64,000 nucleotides of DNA from Halapricum desulfuricans. GTDB taxonomy: Archaea; Halobacteriota; Halobacteria; Halobacteriales; Haloarculaceae. This document shows, piece after piece, positions 25,331-34,408 of this stretch (position 1 is its first letter; each line of letters starts with the position of its first letter). The notes below the pieces were generated by a model that made no database searches, was not told the origin of the DNA, and saw only the letters and a program-made list of their open reading frames with translations. The position numbers were made by a program, and so were the translations under genes. The stretch is taken from contig NZ_CP064788.1 in the NCBI RefSeq assembly GCF_017094525.1, forward strand, positions 2,465,030 to 2,529,029, given 5' to 3'.

Positions 25331-25485
25331 GAAACGCCAAGCATACGCCGAGCGAAGCGAGGCGTTTCCCCGGAATCGCCCTCACAAGGCGATTCCGGCC
25401 TTTTTCCCCAAGTTTTTCTCGCGCAGTGGTTCTCGCGCGAGCGCTTGCGGGCGCTCGCAGCGAGAACCCGAGCGAGAAAAAGTGG
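25331..25485. repeat. Hairpin element between convergent genes, related to that at 48.4 kb
   Basis: Three nested stems occur. The first pairs 25331-25338 with 25361-25368. The second, perfect over 11 bp, pairs 25370-25380 with 25388-25398. The third pairs 25409-25422 with 25472-25485 and contains an inner 9-bp stem. Shared blocks with the 48.36-48.48 kb element are gcatacgccga, gaggcgtttc, ttccggcctttttcccca and gaaaaagtgg. The element sits between the membrane peptide gene and menB and may terminate both; it lacks a flanking 3'-end duplication. Confidence 0.7.
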
Positions 25486-25486
25486 C

Positions 25487-26437
25487 TCAGTAGTGCCAGG
25501 GAAAGTCCTCGAAGTCGGGTTCCCGCCCCTCGTTGAAGGCGTCCCGGCCTTCCCTGGCCTCGTCGGTCATGTACGCGAGCCGTGTCGCCTCGCCGGCGAA
25601 GACCTGCTGGCCGACCAGCCCGTCGTCGGTGAGGTTGAACCCGTATTTGAGCATCCGCATCGCCGTCGGGGACTTGCCCGTCATCGTCTCGGCCCACTCG
25701 AGGGCCGTCTCCTCCAGTTGCTCGTGGGGTACCACCTCATTGACCATGCCCATCTCTTCGGCCTCCTCGGCGGAGTAGGTCTTCCCGAGGAAGAACACCT
25801 CGCGGGCCTTCTTCTGGCCGATCTGCTTGGCGAGATACGCCGACCCGAAGCCGGAGTCGAACGACGCCACGTCGGGGTCGGTCTGGAGGAACTTGGCGTG
25901 CTCGGCGCTCGCAAGCGTCATGTCACAGACGACGTGCAGCGAGTGGCCGCCGCCGACCGCCCAGCCGGGGACGACCGCCACTACGGGCTTGGGGATGTGA
26001 CGGATCTGCCGTTGCACCTCCAGGATGTGTAGGCGACCGACGTTCTCGGGCGCGTTGGGGTTGTCCGGCCCGTCGCCCACTTGCGGGCCGGTTTCCTCCT
26101 CGTCCGCGGCCGAGTCCCGCGGCGACTTGCTGTATTCGTACCCGGAATCGCCGCGGATCGACTGGTCGCCGCCGGCACAGAACGCCCAGCCGCCGTCCTT
26201 CGGGGAGGGGCCGTTGCCGGTCAGCAAAACGGTGCCGACGTCGGTCTGGCGCTTGGCGTGATCGAGGGCGGTCGAGAGCTCGTCGACCGTCTCCGGGCGG
26301 AAGGCGTTGCGCACCTCGGGGCGGTCGAAGGCGATCCGGACCGCGCCGACCTCGTGGGCGCGGTGGTACGTGATGTCCGAGAAGTCGAACCGATCGATCG
26401 ACTCCCAGCGGTCGGGATCGAAGATCTCAGAGACCAT
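25487..26437 (-). CDS. menB: 1,4-Dihydroxy-2-naphthoyl-CoA synthase
   Basis: The 316-residue crotonase-fold enzyme closes the naphthoate ring of menaquinone. It has the MenB-specific insert and motifs: FCAGGDQSIRG, VVPGWAVGGGHSLHVVCDMTLAS, QTDPDVASFDSGFGSAYLA and GQKKAREVFFLG. YMTDEAREGRDAFNEGREPDF closes the protein. The GWAVGGGH context corresponds to bicarbonate-dependent type I MenB by comparison with the E. coli enzyme. ATG at 26437 is preferred to a GTG two codons upstream. It is separated from menA by the nuclease-like gene pair. Confidence 0.95.
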   Translation of the reverse strand: MVSEIFDPDRWESIDRFDFSDITYHRAHEVGAVRIAFDRPEVRNAFRPETVDELSTALDHAKRQTDVGTVLLTGNGPSPKDGGWAFCAGGDQSIRGDSGYEYSKSPRDSAADEEETGPQVGDGPDNPNAPENVGRLHILEVQRQIRHIPKPVVAVVPGWAVGGGHSLHVVCDMTLASAEHAKFLQTDPDVASFDSGFGSAYLAKQIGQKKAREVFFLGKTYSAEEAEEMGMVNEVVPHEQLEETALEWAETMTGKSPTAMRMLKYGFNLTDDGLVGQQVFAGEATRLAYMTDEAREGRDAFNEGREPDFEDFPWHY

Positions 26438-26531
26438 AGCCACTCTGGGGGACGGAGGAGCAAAAAAGGTGCTCGCTCCGTCGGGAGATTTTTGCGCCGG
26501 GCGGGGATAGAGTAGAGACGATAGGTCCCCA

Positions 26532-27512
26532 ATGGCAGAGACGTTCTACGACGTGCTCGGGGTGGATCCGGAGGCCGACGAGTCGGCCATCGACGACGCC
26601 TTCCGCGAACGGATCAAGGACGTCCATCCGGACGTCAGCGACGATCCCGAGGCCGGACAGCGCTCTCGGCGGTTGATCGAGGCCAGAGCGGTGCTCACCG
26701 ACGAGTCGGAACGCGCTCGCTACGACCGGCTCGGCCACGACCAGTACGTCCGCCAGACCGACACCGACGCGGGCTGGACGACCGACACCGCGTCGCGGTC
26801 GCCGTCGGACACGGCGACGACGTGGGCCGACGACAGCGAGACGACGGGGGACAGCGGCTCCACCTGGGCCGGACGTGGGAGATGGCGACACAGGCGGCGA
26901 GGGCAGGGTCGCCGGAATCGACGCGCACGCGAGGCGCGCGGCGGTCCCGGAGCGGGAGCCGCGGAGTCCGGTAGCGAGACCGCGACTAGAGGCAAAGCCA
27001 CTGGAGACGGGACGGGCGACGCGGCAACCGGCGACGACCGAGTCGGAACGCGGACGGGCGGTCCGGGCACTGCCGAAGGTGGCGGAGGTGTCGGCACGTC
27101 GGGAAACGTCGGCGGGCCGGTCGGGTGGGCCACGGGCGGCGGCTACGCCGTTCGCGAGGAGTCGACACGGGACGGCTTCGACCGGAGCCGGCTGTTCCCG
27201 CCGACCCAGTCGGTCGTGTTGCTCGTCGCCGCCTTCTTCTCGTATCCGGGACTGGTCTTCAGCAGCGTCTTCCCCGCGTTCTCACCGATAGTCAACGTCA
27301 TCGTCGCGGCGTGTACGCTGGCGCTGATCGTCTATCTCGCGTCGATGCCCGAGGTCGGTATCTACGTCTTCGGCGGCTGGACGGTGCTGGGAACGTTCGT
27401 CCTCCTCGCGAGCACGGTCGATCCGCTCTCGATCGTCGGACTGGTCGTCCTCGGGGCGACGTGGCTGCCGCTCGGCCTGACGGTGCTGACCTACTGGGCG
27501 CTGCGCTGGTAG
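26532..27512 (+). CDS. J-domain membrane protein
   Basis: Residues 1-68 are a DnaJ domain (FYDVLGVDPEADESAIDDAFRE) with the HPD tripeptide in DVHPDVSD, which stimulates Hsp70 ATPase. A long Gly/Thr/Arg-rich low-complexity linker occupies about residues 75-215. Three or four membrane helices then end the protein (SVVLLVAAFFSYPGLVF, IVNVIVAACTLALIVYLAS, GIYVFGGWTVLGTFVLL, SIVGLVVLGATWLPL). It would recruit DnaK to the membrane. It interrupts the menaquinone genes between menB and menD on the opposite strand. Confidence 0.88.
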   Translation: MAETFYDVLGVDPEADESAIDDAFRERIKDVHPDVSDDPEAGQRSRRLIEARAVLTDESERARYDRLGHDQYVRQTDTDAGWTTDTASRSPSDTATTWADDSETTGDSGSTWAGRGRWRHRRRGQGRRNRRAREARGGPGAGAAESGSETATRGKATGDGTGDAATGDDRVGTRTGGPGTAEGGGGVGTSGNVGGPVGWATGGGYAVREESTRDGFDRSRLFPPTQSVVLLVAAFFSYPGLVFSSVFPAFSPIVNVIVAACTLALIVYLASMPEVGIYVFGGWTVLGTFVLLASTVDPLSIVGLVVLGATWLPLGLTVLTYWALRW

Positions 27513-27532
27513 GGGAGCGAAAACAGCCCCGA

Positions 27533-29308
27533 TCAGGAGCCGCTATTCACCGCCGAGCACACCTGCTCGTGCAGGCGTTCGCGCGTGCGGTGGCTCTCGT
27601 CGGCGTCGAACCGGACCTCGATGACCTGCGTGCCGTCGGTGGCCAGCGACTCGGCGTAAGCCGCCTCGAAACCGTCGAGGTCGTCGACGACGGCGTACTC
27701 GAGCCCGTAGAGATCGCCGACGGGTTCGAAGTCGATCCCGTGGGGCGTCCGGAAGTACTCGGTGAACGGCGGGTCGAATTCCTCGATGGGGAGCATGTGA
27801 AAGATCCCGCCACCGTCGTTGTTCAGCAGGACGATCGTCGCGTCGACGCCACAGCGCTCGACCGCGAGCAGTCCGTTCATGTCGTGATAGAACGCCAGGT
27901 CACCGATCACGAGCACGAGCGGGTCCGCGGTCGCGCCGCCGGCCCCGAGCGCGGTGCTGGTGATCCCGTCGATCCCGCTCGCGCCGCGGTTGCCCAGCAC
28001 CGTCAGGTCGGCCGATCGAGGCCGGCCGAACCGATCGAGGTCTCTGACGGGCATGCTGTTGGAAACGACCAGCGTCGCCGGGTCGGGGGCCCGACTCGCG
28101 ACCGTCGAGAGGACAGCACCCTCGAACGGTTCGGAACCGACGGCGTCGCCGACGCGCTCCCAGTGGCGCTGTTCGGCACGGCGGAACCGTTCGCGCCAGC
28201 CAGTATCGGACTCGCCGTCCGCGTCGCCCCGTTCCAGTCGATCCGCGAGTCGGTCGGCCAGCCACGACGGGTCCGCCGTCACGAGGTCCGTCGCGGTGAA
28301 CTCGGCCTCGCGCCAGCCGCCAGCGGGATCGACAACGAGCTGACGCTGGGCGTGGTCCCGAAGGTAGTGTCGCAGGACTTTCGAGGTCGGCGACGCCCCG
28401 AAGCGGACGACGAGTTCGGGGTCGGGCCACTCCCCCGCTGCATCGAGATAGGAGTCGTAGCCACCGTAGACGGGAGTTTCCGAATCGTGGCCGAACCGAT
28501 GTCCAGAGAGCGGGTCGGCGAGCACCGGGAAGCCGGTCGCCTCGGCCAGTGCAGAGAGCGCCTCGCGGGCCGGCGTCGCCGCGTTGGCAGGCCCTGTCAC
28601 GAGCAGCCCGCGATCGACCCCGGAGAGAGCGTCCGCCAGCGACTCGACCGCGTCCGACTCGAGGGTCGGTCGCCCGCGCGTCGTCCGGACGAAGGGGCCG
28701 TCTCGTCCCTCGACGCCGAGCGGAGCCCGTTCGGCCAGCTCTTCGGGTACGTCGTCGGGAACCTCGGTCGGTTCCAGCGGCTTTGCGACCGGGACGTTGA
28801 GATGGACGGGACCGGGCGGCGTCCCGATCGCCCGTTCGACGGCCCGGTCGGCGGCGACCCGAAGCGAGCGCAACGCCCGCGGCTGCGGTTTCGGTTCCGG
28901 GAGCGTCCGGTAGTGCCGGACGGCATCACCGTAGAGTTGCTCCTGGTCGATCGTCTGATTCGCGCCGCTGTCCTGCAGTTCCGCTGGCCGGTCGGCCGTC
29001 AGCACGACCAGCGGGACCCGGGACTGGTGGGCCTCGATCACGGCGGGATGGAAGTTCGCCGCGGCCGTCCCGGAAGTGCAGACCAGCGCCGTCGGCTCGC
29101 CCAGCCGGCGGGACCGCCCCAGCGCGAAGAACGCCCCGGACCGTTCGTCCAGCTGGGAGAACGTCTCGACGTCGTTTCGTCGGGCGAACGCGGTCGTCAG
29201 CGGCGTCGATCGGCTTCCGGGTGCGAGGACGACGCCGCTGACGCCGGCGGCGATCAGTTCGTCGACGAGCGTCTCGCCCCATAACGTCGCGCGATTTGGT
29301 GCAGTCAT
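27533..29308 (-). CDS. menD: 2-Succinyl-5-enolpyruvyl-6-hydroxy-3-cyclohexene-1-carboxylate synthase
   Basis: This 591-residue thiamine-diphosphate enzyme joins 2-oxoglutarate to isochorismate, the first committed menaquinone step. The N-terminal Pyr domain shows GVVLAPGSRSTPLTTAFARRN and ALVCTSGTAAANFHPAVIEA. The central domain has TADRPAELQDSGANQTIDQ. The PP domain has GDLAFYHDMNGLLAV and VLLNNDGGGIFHMLPIEEF, the TPP-Mg2+ site. All are MenD hallmarks. It follows menF by 31 bases and is probably co-transcribed with it. Confidence 0.95.
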   Translation of the reverse strand: MTAPNRATLWGETLVDELIAAGVSGVVLAPGSRSTPLTTAFARRNDVETFSQLDERSGAFFALGRSRRLGEPTALVCTSGTAAANFHPAVIEAHQSRVPLVVLTADRPAELQDSGANQTIDQEQLYGDAVRHYRTLPEPKPQPRALRSLRVAADRAVERAIGTPPGPVHLNVPVAKPLEPTEVPDDVPEELAERAPLGVEGRDGPFVRTTRGRPTLESDAVESLADALSGVDRGLLVTGPANAATPAREALSALAEATGFPVLADPLSGHRFGHDSETPVYGGYDSYLDAAGEWPDPELVVRFGASPTSKVLRHYLRDHAQRQLVVDPAGGWREAEFTATDLVTADPSWLADRLADRLERGDADGESDTGWRERFRRAEQRHWERVGDAVGSEPFEGAVLSTVASRAPDPATLVVSNSMPVRDLDRFGRPRSADLTVLGNRGASGIDGITSTALGAGGATADPLVLVIGDLAFYHDMNGLLAVERCGVDATIVLLNNDGGGIFHMLPIEEFDPPFTEYFRTPHGIDFEPVGDLYGLEYAVVDDLDGFEAAYAESLATDGTQVIEVRFDADESHRTRERLHEQVCSAVNSGS

Positions 29309-29339
29309 AGCTATCAGGACAGGGAGTCCGCCAACCCGT

Positions 29340-30665
29340 TCACTCCAGTTCGTCGAGCATCGGGCGGTATTTCAGCTGGACCTCGTCCCACTCACGGTCC
29401 GGGTCGCTGTCGGCGACGATTCCCGCGCCGGCAAACAGCGTCGCCGTCCGATCGCGAGCCAGCGCCGAGCGGATCGCGACCGCGAACGTGCCGTCGCCGT
29501 CGGCGTCGATCCAGCCGACCGGCGCGGCGTACCACCCGCGGTCGAACGCCTCCGTGGACTTGATCGTCTCGAGGGCAGCGTCCGGCGGGAGTCCACCGAC
29601 AGCGGGCGTCGGATGCAGCGCCTCGACGAGTTCGAGGACGTGTCGGTCCCCGTCGAGCGCGGCCCGGATCGGCGTCTCGAGATGCTGGACGGTCGCGAGC
29701 TTGCGGATCGATCGCTTGCCGGTCGTGACGCGTTCGGCGACCGGGTCGAGCTGTTCGCGAATCGCCTCGACGACCAGATCGTGTTCGTGGTTGTCCTTAT
29801 CGCTGTCGAGCAGTTCCTCGGCCAGCCACTCGTCCTCGTTCCGGGTATCGCCGCGACCGGTCGAGCCCGCGAGCGCGCCCGTCCGGACGGTCCGGTCAGT
29901 CAGCGAAACGAGCGTCTCCGGGGTTGCCCCGAAGAAGGTTCCCGCCTCGTCGCCGGGCGTGAACGCGAACCGGTAGCAGTCGGGATAGGTCCCGTCGAGA
30001 CGGGCCAGCGCGTCCGGGATCGAAACCGGTCCGGCGAGATCGACCGACAGCGACTGCGCGAGGACGACCTTCCGGAGTCGGGCGGCACGGATATCCGAGA
30101 GCGCGGCCTCGATCTGTTCGCGCCAGTCCTCGCGCGACGGCGTGCGGCGTTCGTCGACGATTCCTGGCGGGCCCGAGCGCTCGCGGTCGGTCGCGCCGGC
30201 CAGCCGCTCCTGCCAGTCATCGAGACGTTCGGTCGCGATATCGGGCGTTTCAGCAGTCACTGTCAGCCAGCGTGCCCCGTTGTGGGCCGTCACCTGCACG
30301 CGAGGCAACACGAACCAGGCGTCGGGAAACCCGTCCCATGTCGTGTCCGAGCGTGCCCCGTCGTGGAAGGCGAAGCCGCCGAACAGCCGCGGCCGCGCCG
30401 GACGGGGGACGTCACCCGTCAGGCTCTCGAATAGCGCCGTCGCGGTCTCGCGAACCGTCTCGAACCGGTCCGGCCCGTCGGCGCTGACCGAGGCCGTCGC
30501 TCCCGCGGCCGCAATCGACTCCCGGGGACCGCGCCAGACGACCGTCGGCGCGTCAGCGATGCGCTGGAGCACATCCGGGGAGAAGTCCTCAAGTCGCCGA
30601 CTGCATGCCGAGACAGGCAGTTCCGACGCCGCCCCGACGGCCTCGTCCCCGTGCAGCGTTTCCAT
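29340..30665 (-). CDS. menF: Isochorismate synthase
   Basis: Converts chorismate to isochorismate, feeding MenD directly downstream. The 441-residue chorismate-binding enzyme has LRKVVLAQSLSVD, FAFTPGDEAGTFFGATPETLVS, ALAGSTGRGDTRNEDEWLAEEL and VQHLETPIRA. It also has LHPTPAVGGLPPDAAL and the terminal GAGIVADSDPDREWDEVQ, a complete set for the MenF/EntC family. Family resemblance to anthranilate and salicylate synthases is resolved by the menD neighbour. ATG at 30665 is preceded by a TATA element at leaderless spacing. Confidence 0.94.
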   Translation of the reverse strand: METLHGDEAVGAASELPVSACSRRLEDFSPDVLQRIADAPTVVWRGPRESIAAAGATASVSADGPDRFETVRETATALFESLTGDVPRPARPRLFGGFAFHDGARSDTTWDGFPDAWFVLPRVQVTAHNGARWLTVTAETPDIATERLDDWQERLAGATDRERSGPPGIVDERRTPSREDWREQIEAALSDIRAARLRKVVLAQSLSVDLAGPVSIPDALARLDGTYPDCYRFAFTPGDEAGTFFGATPETLVSLTDRTVRTGALAGSTGRGDTRNEDEWLAEELLDSDKDNHEHDLVVEAIREQLDPVAERVTTGKRSIRKLATVQHLETPIRAALDGDRHVLELVEALHPTPAVGGLPPDAALETIKSTEAFDRGWYAAPVGWIDADGDGTFAVAIRSALARDRTATLFAGAGIVADSDPDREWDEVQLKYRPMLDELE

Positions 30666-30688
30666 TGCCACGTCGTTAGGACTACGAC

Positions 30689-30696
30689 GTTTTAAG
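30689..30696 (-). promoter_or_regulatory. TATA box of menF-menD
   Basis: On the minus strand cttaaaac lies 24-31 bases before the menF ATG, in the divergent spacer facing the PhoU/TrkA-C gene. Confidence 0.5.
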
Positions 30697-30776
30697 CGCT
30701 GGCAAACAGGGTGTGGGAGGGAGCAGGGCACGGTCGAGGCCAACGCTTTTTCTTCGGGGCCGCGAACCGTCCGATT

Positions 30777-31994
30777 ATGGACGACGACAGGGTCGCATAC
30801 GAACCGGTCAGCGTCAAGGACGTGCTGGCCGAGATGAAAGACACCGCCGAGTTGCTGATCGACCTCTCGTACTCGGCGGTCCTTTTCGGTAGCGACGCCA
30901 TCGCGGAGGAGGTGCTCGACCTCGAATCCCAGATGGAGGTGTTGCACCTCAAAGCGCGGATGAGCCTCCTGCTGGCCGCGCGCAATCCCAGTGACGCCGA
31001 ATCACTCGCGCCCGTGCTCGCGGTGGTCGGGGCCGCCGAGAAAATCAGCGACGCCGCCGGCGACATCGCGAAGGTCGTTCTCGAAGACATCGGGCTGCCG
31101 GAGGCAATGCGGGCCGCGCTCCCGGAGGCCATCGAGGCCATCGAGCGTGCGTCGGTGGTTTCGGGGTCGAAATACGCTGACCGAACGCTGGGCGAGGTCA
31201 CGCTCGAAACCGAGACCGGCGTCCGCGTGATCGCCGTCCGTCGCGACGGCGAGTGGCTGCTCAACCCCGGGCCCGAGACGGCACTGCGGGCGGCAGACGT
31301 TGTGATCCTTCGCGGCCCGCGTGAGGGGCTCTCCGAGGTCTACGAGACGATGACCGACGAAACGTACGTCCCACCGGATCCCCCGGAGGCACCCTCTCAG
31401 GACCTGGAGCGCGCTGTCGATTCGATCGTCCTGATGAAAAACATGAGCGAACTCGCCGTCGATCTGGCCTACGGCTCGGTCCTGTTCGACAGCAAACCCG
31501 TCGCCGAAGAGGTGCTGGAACTGGAAGCCGAGGTCGACGCGCTCCAGTCACGCTTCGAGGCCTGGGTCCTCCGGGCAGCGAGCCGAACTGACGACCCGGT
31601 GAACCTCCGGGGACTCGTTCAACTCGGTCGCGCGACGGAGGTCATCTCCGACGCCGCCCTGGAGATCAGCGAGGGAGTTCTCCGCGGAATCGGTACTCAC
31701 CCCGTCGTCGCCGCAGCCGTCGAGGAGAGCGACGAGGTGATCGTCCGATTCACCGTCGATCCCGACAGCCGCCTCGCGGGGCGAACGCTGGGCGACGCCG
31801 CAGTCAAGACCGAGACGGGGATGCGCATCATCGCGGTCCGTCACACCGGACGGGAGAGCCGTCGCACCGGACGTGAGGGGAGCGACTGGGTCGTCTCGCC
31901 GGGAGCGACGACCGAGATCGAAGCCGGCGACGTGCTACTCGCGAAAGGTACCCGGACCGGGGCCGATCGGCTGGCCGACCTCGTGGGCGAGTAG
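30777..31994 (+). CDS. Duplicated PhoU/TrkA-C regulator protein
   Basis: The 405-residue protein consists of two tandem copies of one unit. Each unit has a PhoU-like helical segment (KDVLAEMKDTAELLIDLSYSAVLFGS; LMKNMSELAVDLAYGSVLFDS) followed by a TrkA-C beta domain (LGEVTLETETGVRVIAVRRDGEWLLNPGPET; LGDAAVKTETGMRIIAVRHTG). TrkA-C domains bind c-di-AMP or nucleotides and gate K+ or other cation transporters. No transporter lies beside it, so it probably acts in trans. ATG at 30777 starts MDDDRVAYEPVSV. Confidence 0.88.
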   Translation: MDDDRVAYEPVSVKDVLAEMKDTAELLIDLSYSAVLFGSDAIAEEVLDLESQMEVLHLKARMSLLLAARNPSDAESLAPVLAVVGAAEKISDAAGDIAKVVLEDIGLPEAMRAALPEAIEAIERASVVSGSKYADRTLGEVTLETETGVRVIAVRRDGEWLLNPGPETALRAADVVILRGPREGLSEVYETMTDETYVPPDPPEAPSQDLERAVDSIVLMKNMSELAVDLAYGSVLFDSKPVAEEVLELEAEVDALQSRFEAWVLRAASRTDDPVNLRGLVQLGRATEVISDAALEISEGVLRGIGTHPVVAAAVEESDEVIVRFTVDPDSRLAGRTLGDAAVKTETGMRIIAVRHTGRESRRTGREGSDWVVSPGATTEIEAGDVLLAKGTRTGADRLADLVGE

Positions 31995-32006
31995 CCGGCG
32001 GTATCA

Positions 32007-32085
32007 TACGGTCGGTTGTAAGTCTATTCCGGGTCGATCGCATCCGTTATGCGATCGTACCGGTAAATCGTTACAACCGACCGTA
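32007..32085. repeat. Nested inverted-repeat element
   Basis: Perfect 15-bp arms (tacggtcggttgtaa and its complement) lie at 32007-32021 and 32071-32085. They enclose a second perfect 9-bp stem, 32035-32043 with 32049-32057. The element fills the gap between the convergent PhoU/TrkA-C and small membrane protein genes, and its right arm abuts the latter's stop. It could be a bidirectional terminator or a miniature transposable element. Confidence 0.75.
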
Positions 32086-32343
32086 TCACAGTTCTCGCGT
32101 GAGCCGGCGTGCCTGCAACGCAACGAGAACCGCCGTGAGCAACCCGCCCAGCGACAGCGCGAGCGACGCGCCGAGCCCGAGATACCACAGTCCAGCACCG
32201 CCGGTGCCCGGCAGGACGACAAAGAAAAGATACACCAGCACCGTCACTGCGATCCCGACGCCGAACCCGCGAAGCGCGTGCTTGCGGACCTGCAGCGCCT
32301 CGACGAAACGCGCGCGACCGGATTCGGGACGGTCGTCTGACAC
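32086..32343 (-). CDS. Small two-helix membrane protein
   Basis: The 85-residue protein has a basic-acidic N-terminus (SDDRPESGRARFVEALQVRKHALRGFG). Two membrane helices follow, AVTVLVYLFFVVLPG and LWYLGLGASLALSLGGLLTAVLVAL, with a basic C-terminal tail. A GTG at 32343 is the only start matching this architecture. It lies upstream of a nested hairpin and downstream of uS2 on the same strand. No function can be proposed; many haloarchaea have similar orphan two-helix proteins. Confidence 0.6.
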   Translation of the reverse strand: MSDDRPESGRARFVEALQVRKHALRGFGVGIAVTVLVYLFFVVLPGTGGAGLWYLGLGASLALSLGGLLTAVLVALQARRLTREL

Positions 32344-32414
32344 ACGTCGCTGTTGTCGGTCCCGGTACAAAACCACACTGATCACCGATCGGACGAAACG
32401 CTTCGAAAAACCGA

Positions 32415-33212
32415 TCAGATCTCGCTCTCGAAGTCCTCGAGCGCGTAGGCGGGTTCGGCACCGCGGCGATCCAGCGTCTCGTTGGCCAGCAGCCAGTAGA
32501 CGACACTCAGGGCCTTGCGACCCTTGTTGTTCGTCGGGACGACCAGATCGACGTTGCTGGTCGTGTTGTTCGAGTCGCACATCGCGATGACCGGGATGCC
32601 GACCGTGATGGCCTCTTTGACGGCCTGTGCGTCACCGATCGGGTCCGTGACGACCACGACGTCCGGCTCGATGTAGCCCTCGTAGTCGGGATTAGTGAGC
32701 GTTCCGGGGATGAACCGACCCGTTCGGGCGCGAGCGCCCACGGCATCGGCGAACTTCTCGGCCGGGAACCGGCCGTACTGTCGGGAGGAGGCCACGAGGA
32801 TCTGCTCGGGGTCGTAGTTCGCGAGGAAGTCCGCGGCGGTGCGGATCCGCGAGTCGGTCATCGAGACGTCCAGCACGTACAGCCCGTCCGTGCGGACGCG
32901 GTGGATGAACCGCTCCATGTCGGCGGTCTTCTGCTGGGTCCCGATGTGAACCCCGGCTCCGAGGTAGTCCTCGACCGGAATGAGGAGGTCGGCCTCCTCG
33001 CCCTCGGGCATGACGTCCTCGTCCAGTGCCGGCCCTTCCTCGGCGTCGGGTTCGTCGGCGTCCGCTTCCGGTTCGTCGGTCGCGGGTTCGGTCTCAGCGT
33101 CCGTCGGCGCGTCGGCCTCGGACGCCGGCGATTCCTCCGTCTCGGCGACAGCGCCGGCGTCGCCGGCGGCCTCCGAAGTCTCGTCGATGTCGTCTTCTTC
33201 GTCCTGACTCAT
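32415..33212 (-). CDS. rpsB: 30S ribosomal protein uS2
   Basis: The 265-residue protein has an Asp/Glu/Ala-rich N-terminal extension of about 72 residues, as usual in haloarchaeal S2. It is followed by the uS2 core: [32 protein letters not shown]-like [43 protein letters not shown] and [11 protein letters not shown]. It stabilises the 30S head-body junction near the mRNA exit. The start overlaps the enolase stop by 4 bases. It is the distal gene of the ribosomal/RNAP block. Confidence 0.96.
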   Translation of the reverse strand: MSQDEEDDIDETSEAAGDAGAVAETEESPASEADAPTDAETEPATDEPEADADEPDAEEGPALDEDVMPEGEEADLLIPVEDYLGAGVHIGTQQKTADMERFIHRVRTDGLYVLDVSMTDSRIRTAADFLANYDPEQILVASSRQYGRFPAEKFADAVGARARTGRFIPGTLTNPDYEGYIEPDVVVVTDPIGDAQAVKEAITVGIPVIAMCDSNNTTSNVDLVVPTNNKGRKALSVVYWLLANETLDRRGAEPAYALEDFESEI

Positions 33213-34408
33213 GCTTGTTCTTCGATGCGGATGAGTTCGTTCAGTTTGGCGGTGCGTTCGCCGGCGACGGTGCCGGTCTTGATGTAGGGGGCGGCCGCGC
33301 CCACGGCGAGGTGGGCGATGGTCGTGTCCTCGGTCTCACCGCTGCGGTGAGAGACCACCGACTGGATGCCATGTCTGGCCCCGAGTTCGATGGCGTCGAC
33401 GGCGTCCGAGAGCGTCCCGATCTGGTTGGGCTTGATGAGAATGGAGTTCGAGGAGCCCTTGTCGATACCTTCCTGGAGGCGCTCGACGTTAGTGACGTAG
33501 AGGTCGTCGCCACAGATGAGCGTCCGGTCGCCGACGCGGTCGGTCAGCTCGGCGAAGGCCTCGAAGTCGTTCTCGTCCAGGGGGTCCTCGACGTAGGCCA
33601 TGTCGTACTCGTCGACCATCTCGGCGACGTAGTCGATCTGTTCGGCCGTCGAGCGGTTGTCCTCGCCCTCGTAGACGTACTCGCCGTCTTCGTACATCTC
33701 GGCGGCGGCCATGTCCAGGCCGAACGAGATCTCGAAGCCGAGTTCGTCGCCGACCTCGGTGGTGGCCTGATCGACGATTTCGAAGGCCTCGTCGTCGCCG
33801 ATCGGCGGCGCCCACGCGCCCTCGTCGCCCTTGTTCGCGGGGACGCCCTTCTCTTCGAGAATCTCGCCGATGCGAGCGTGAACCTGCGCGTTGGCGAAGA
33901 CCGCCTCGGTGACGCTCGGTGCGCCCACCGGCGCCGAGAGGAACTCCTGGATGTTGGTGGCTTCCTCGGCGTGCTCGCCGCCGCCGACGACGTTCCCCAG
34001 CGGCGTCGGGAACTGATCGCCCCGGAAGGTCCCGCCCAGGTGCTGATACAGCGGTGCACCGAGCACGTCGGCGCCGGCCTTGGCGGCGGCCATGCTGATC
34101 GCGACCGCGCTGTTCGCGCCGATCTCCGAGAAGTTCTCGGTGCCGTCGGCGGCGTGCAGCGCGGCGTCGACCTCGCGCTGGTTGCCGGCGTAGACCTCGC
34201 CGACCAGCCGCGGGACGGCGTGTTCGCGGGCGCTGGCGATCGCCTCGTTGGCCGGTAGTTCGATCGCTTCGTGTTCGCCCGTGCTCGCGCCGCTCGGAGC
34301 GGCCGCACGGCCGAACCCACCGCTCTCGGTGGTGACGTCGGCCTCGACGGTCGCGTTGCCTCGCGAGTCCAGTACGCGTCGCAGTCGCACGTCCGTGATA
34401 AGTGTCAT
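33209..34408 (-). CDS. eno: Enolase
   Basis: Converts 2-phosphoglycerate to phosphoenolpyruvate. The 399-residue enzyme has [50 protein letters not shown] and [35 protein letters not shown] and [21 protein letters not shown] close the catalytic barrel. The metal-binding aspartate and glutamate are in FDGLDMA-like [11 protein letters not shown] and [12 protein letters not shown]. Placement between rpoK and rpsB is the classical archaeal arrangement. ATG at 34408 overlaps the rpoK stop by 4 bases. Confidence 0.96.
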   Translation of the reverse strand: MTLITDVRLRRVLDSRGNATVEADVTTESGGFGRAAAPSGASTGEHEAIELPANEAIASAREHAVPRLVGEVYAGNQREVDAALHAADGTENFSEIGANSAVAISMAAAKAGADVLGAPLYQHLGGTFRGDQFPTPLGNVVGGGEHAEEATNIQEFLSAPVGAPSVTEAVFANAQVHARIGEILEEKGVPANKGDEGAWAPPIGDDEAFEIVDQATTEVGDELGFEISFGLDMAAAEMYEDGEYVYEGEDNRSTAEQIDYVAEMVDEYDMAYVEDPLDENDFEAFAELTDRVGDRTLICGDDLYVTNVERLQEGIDKGSSNSILIKPNQIGTLSDAVDAIELGARHGIQSVVSHRSGETEDTTIAHLAVGAAAPYIKTGTVAGERTAKLNELIRIEEQA

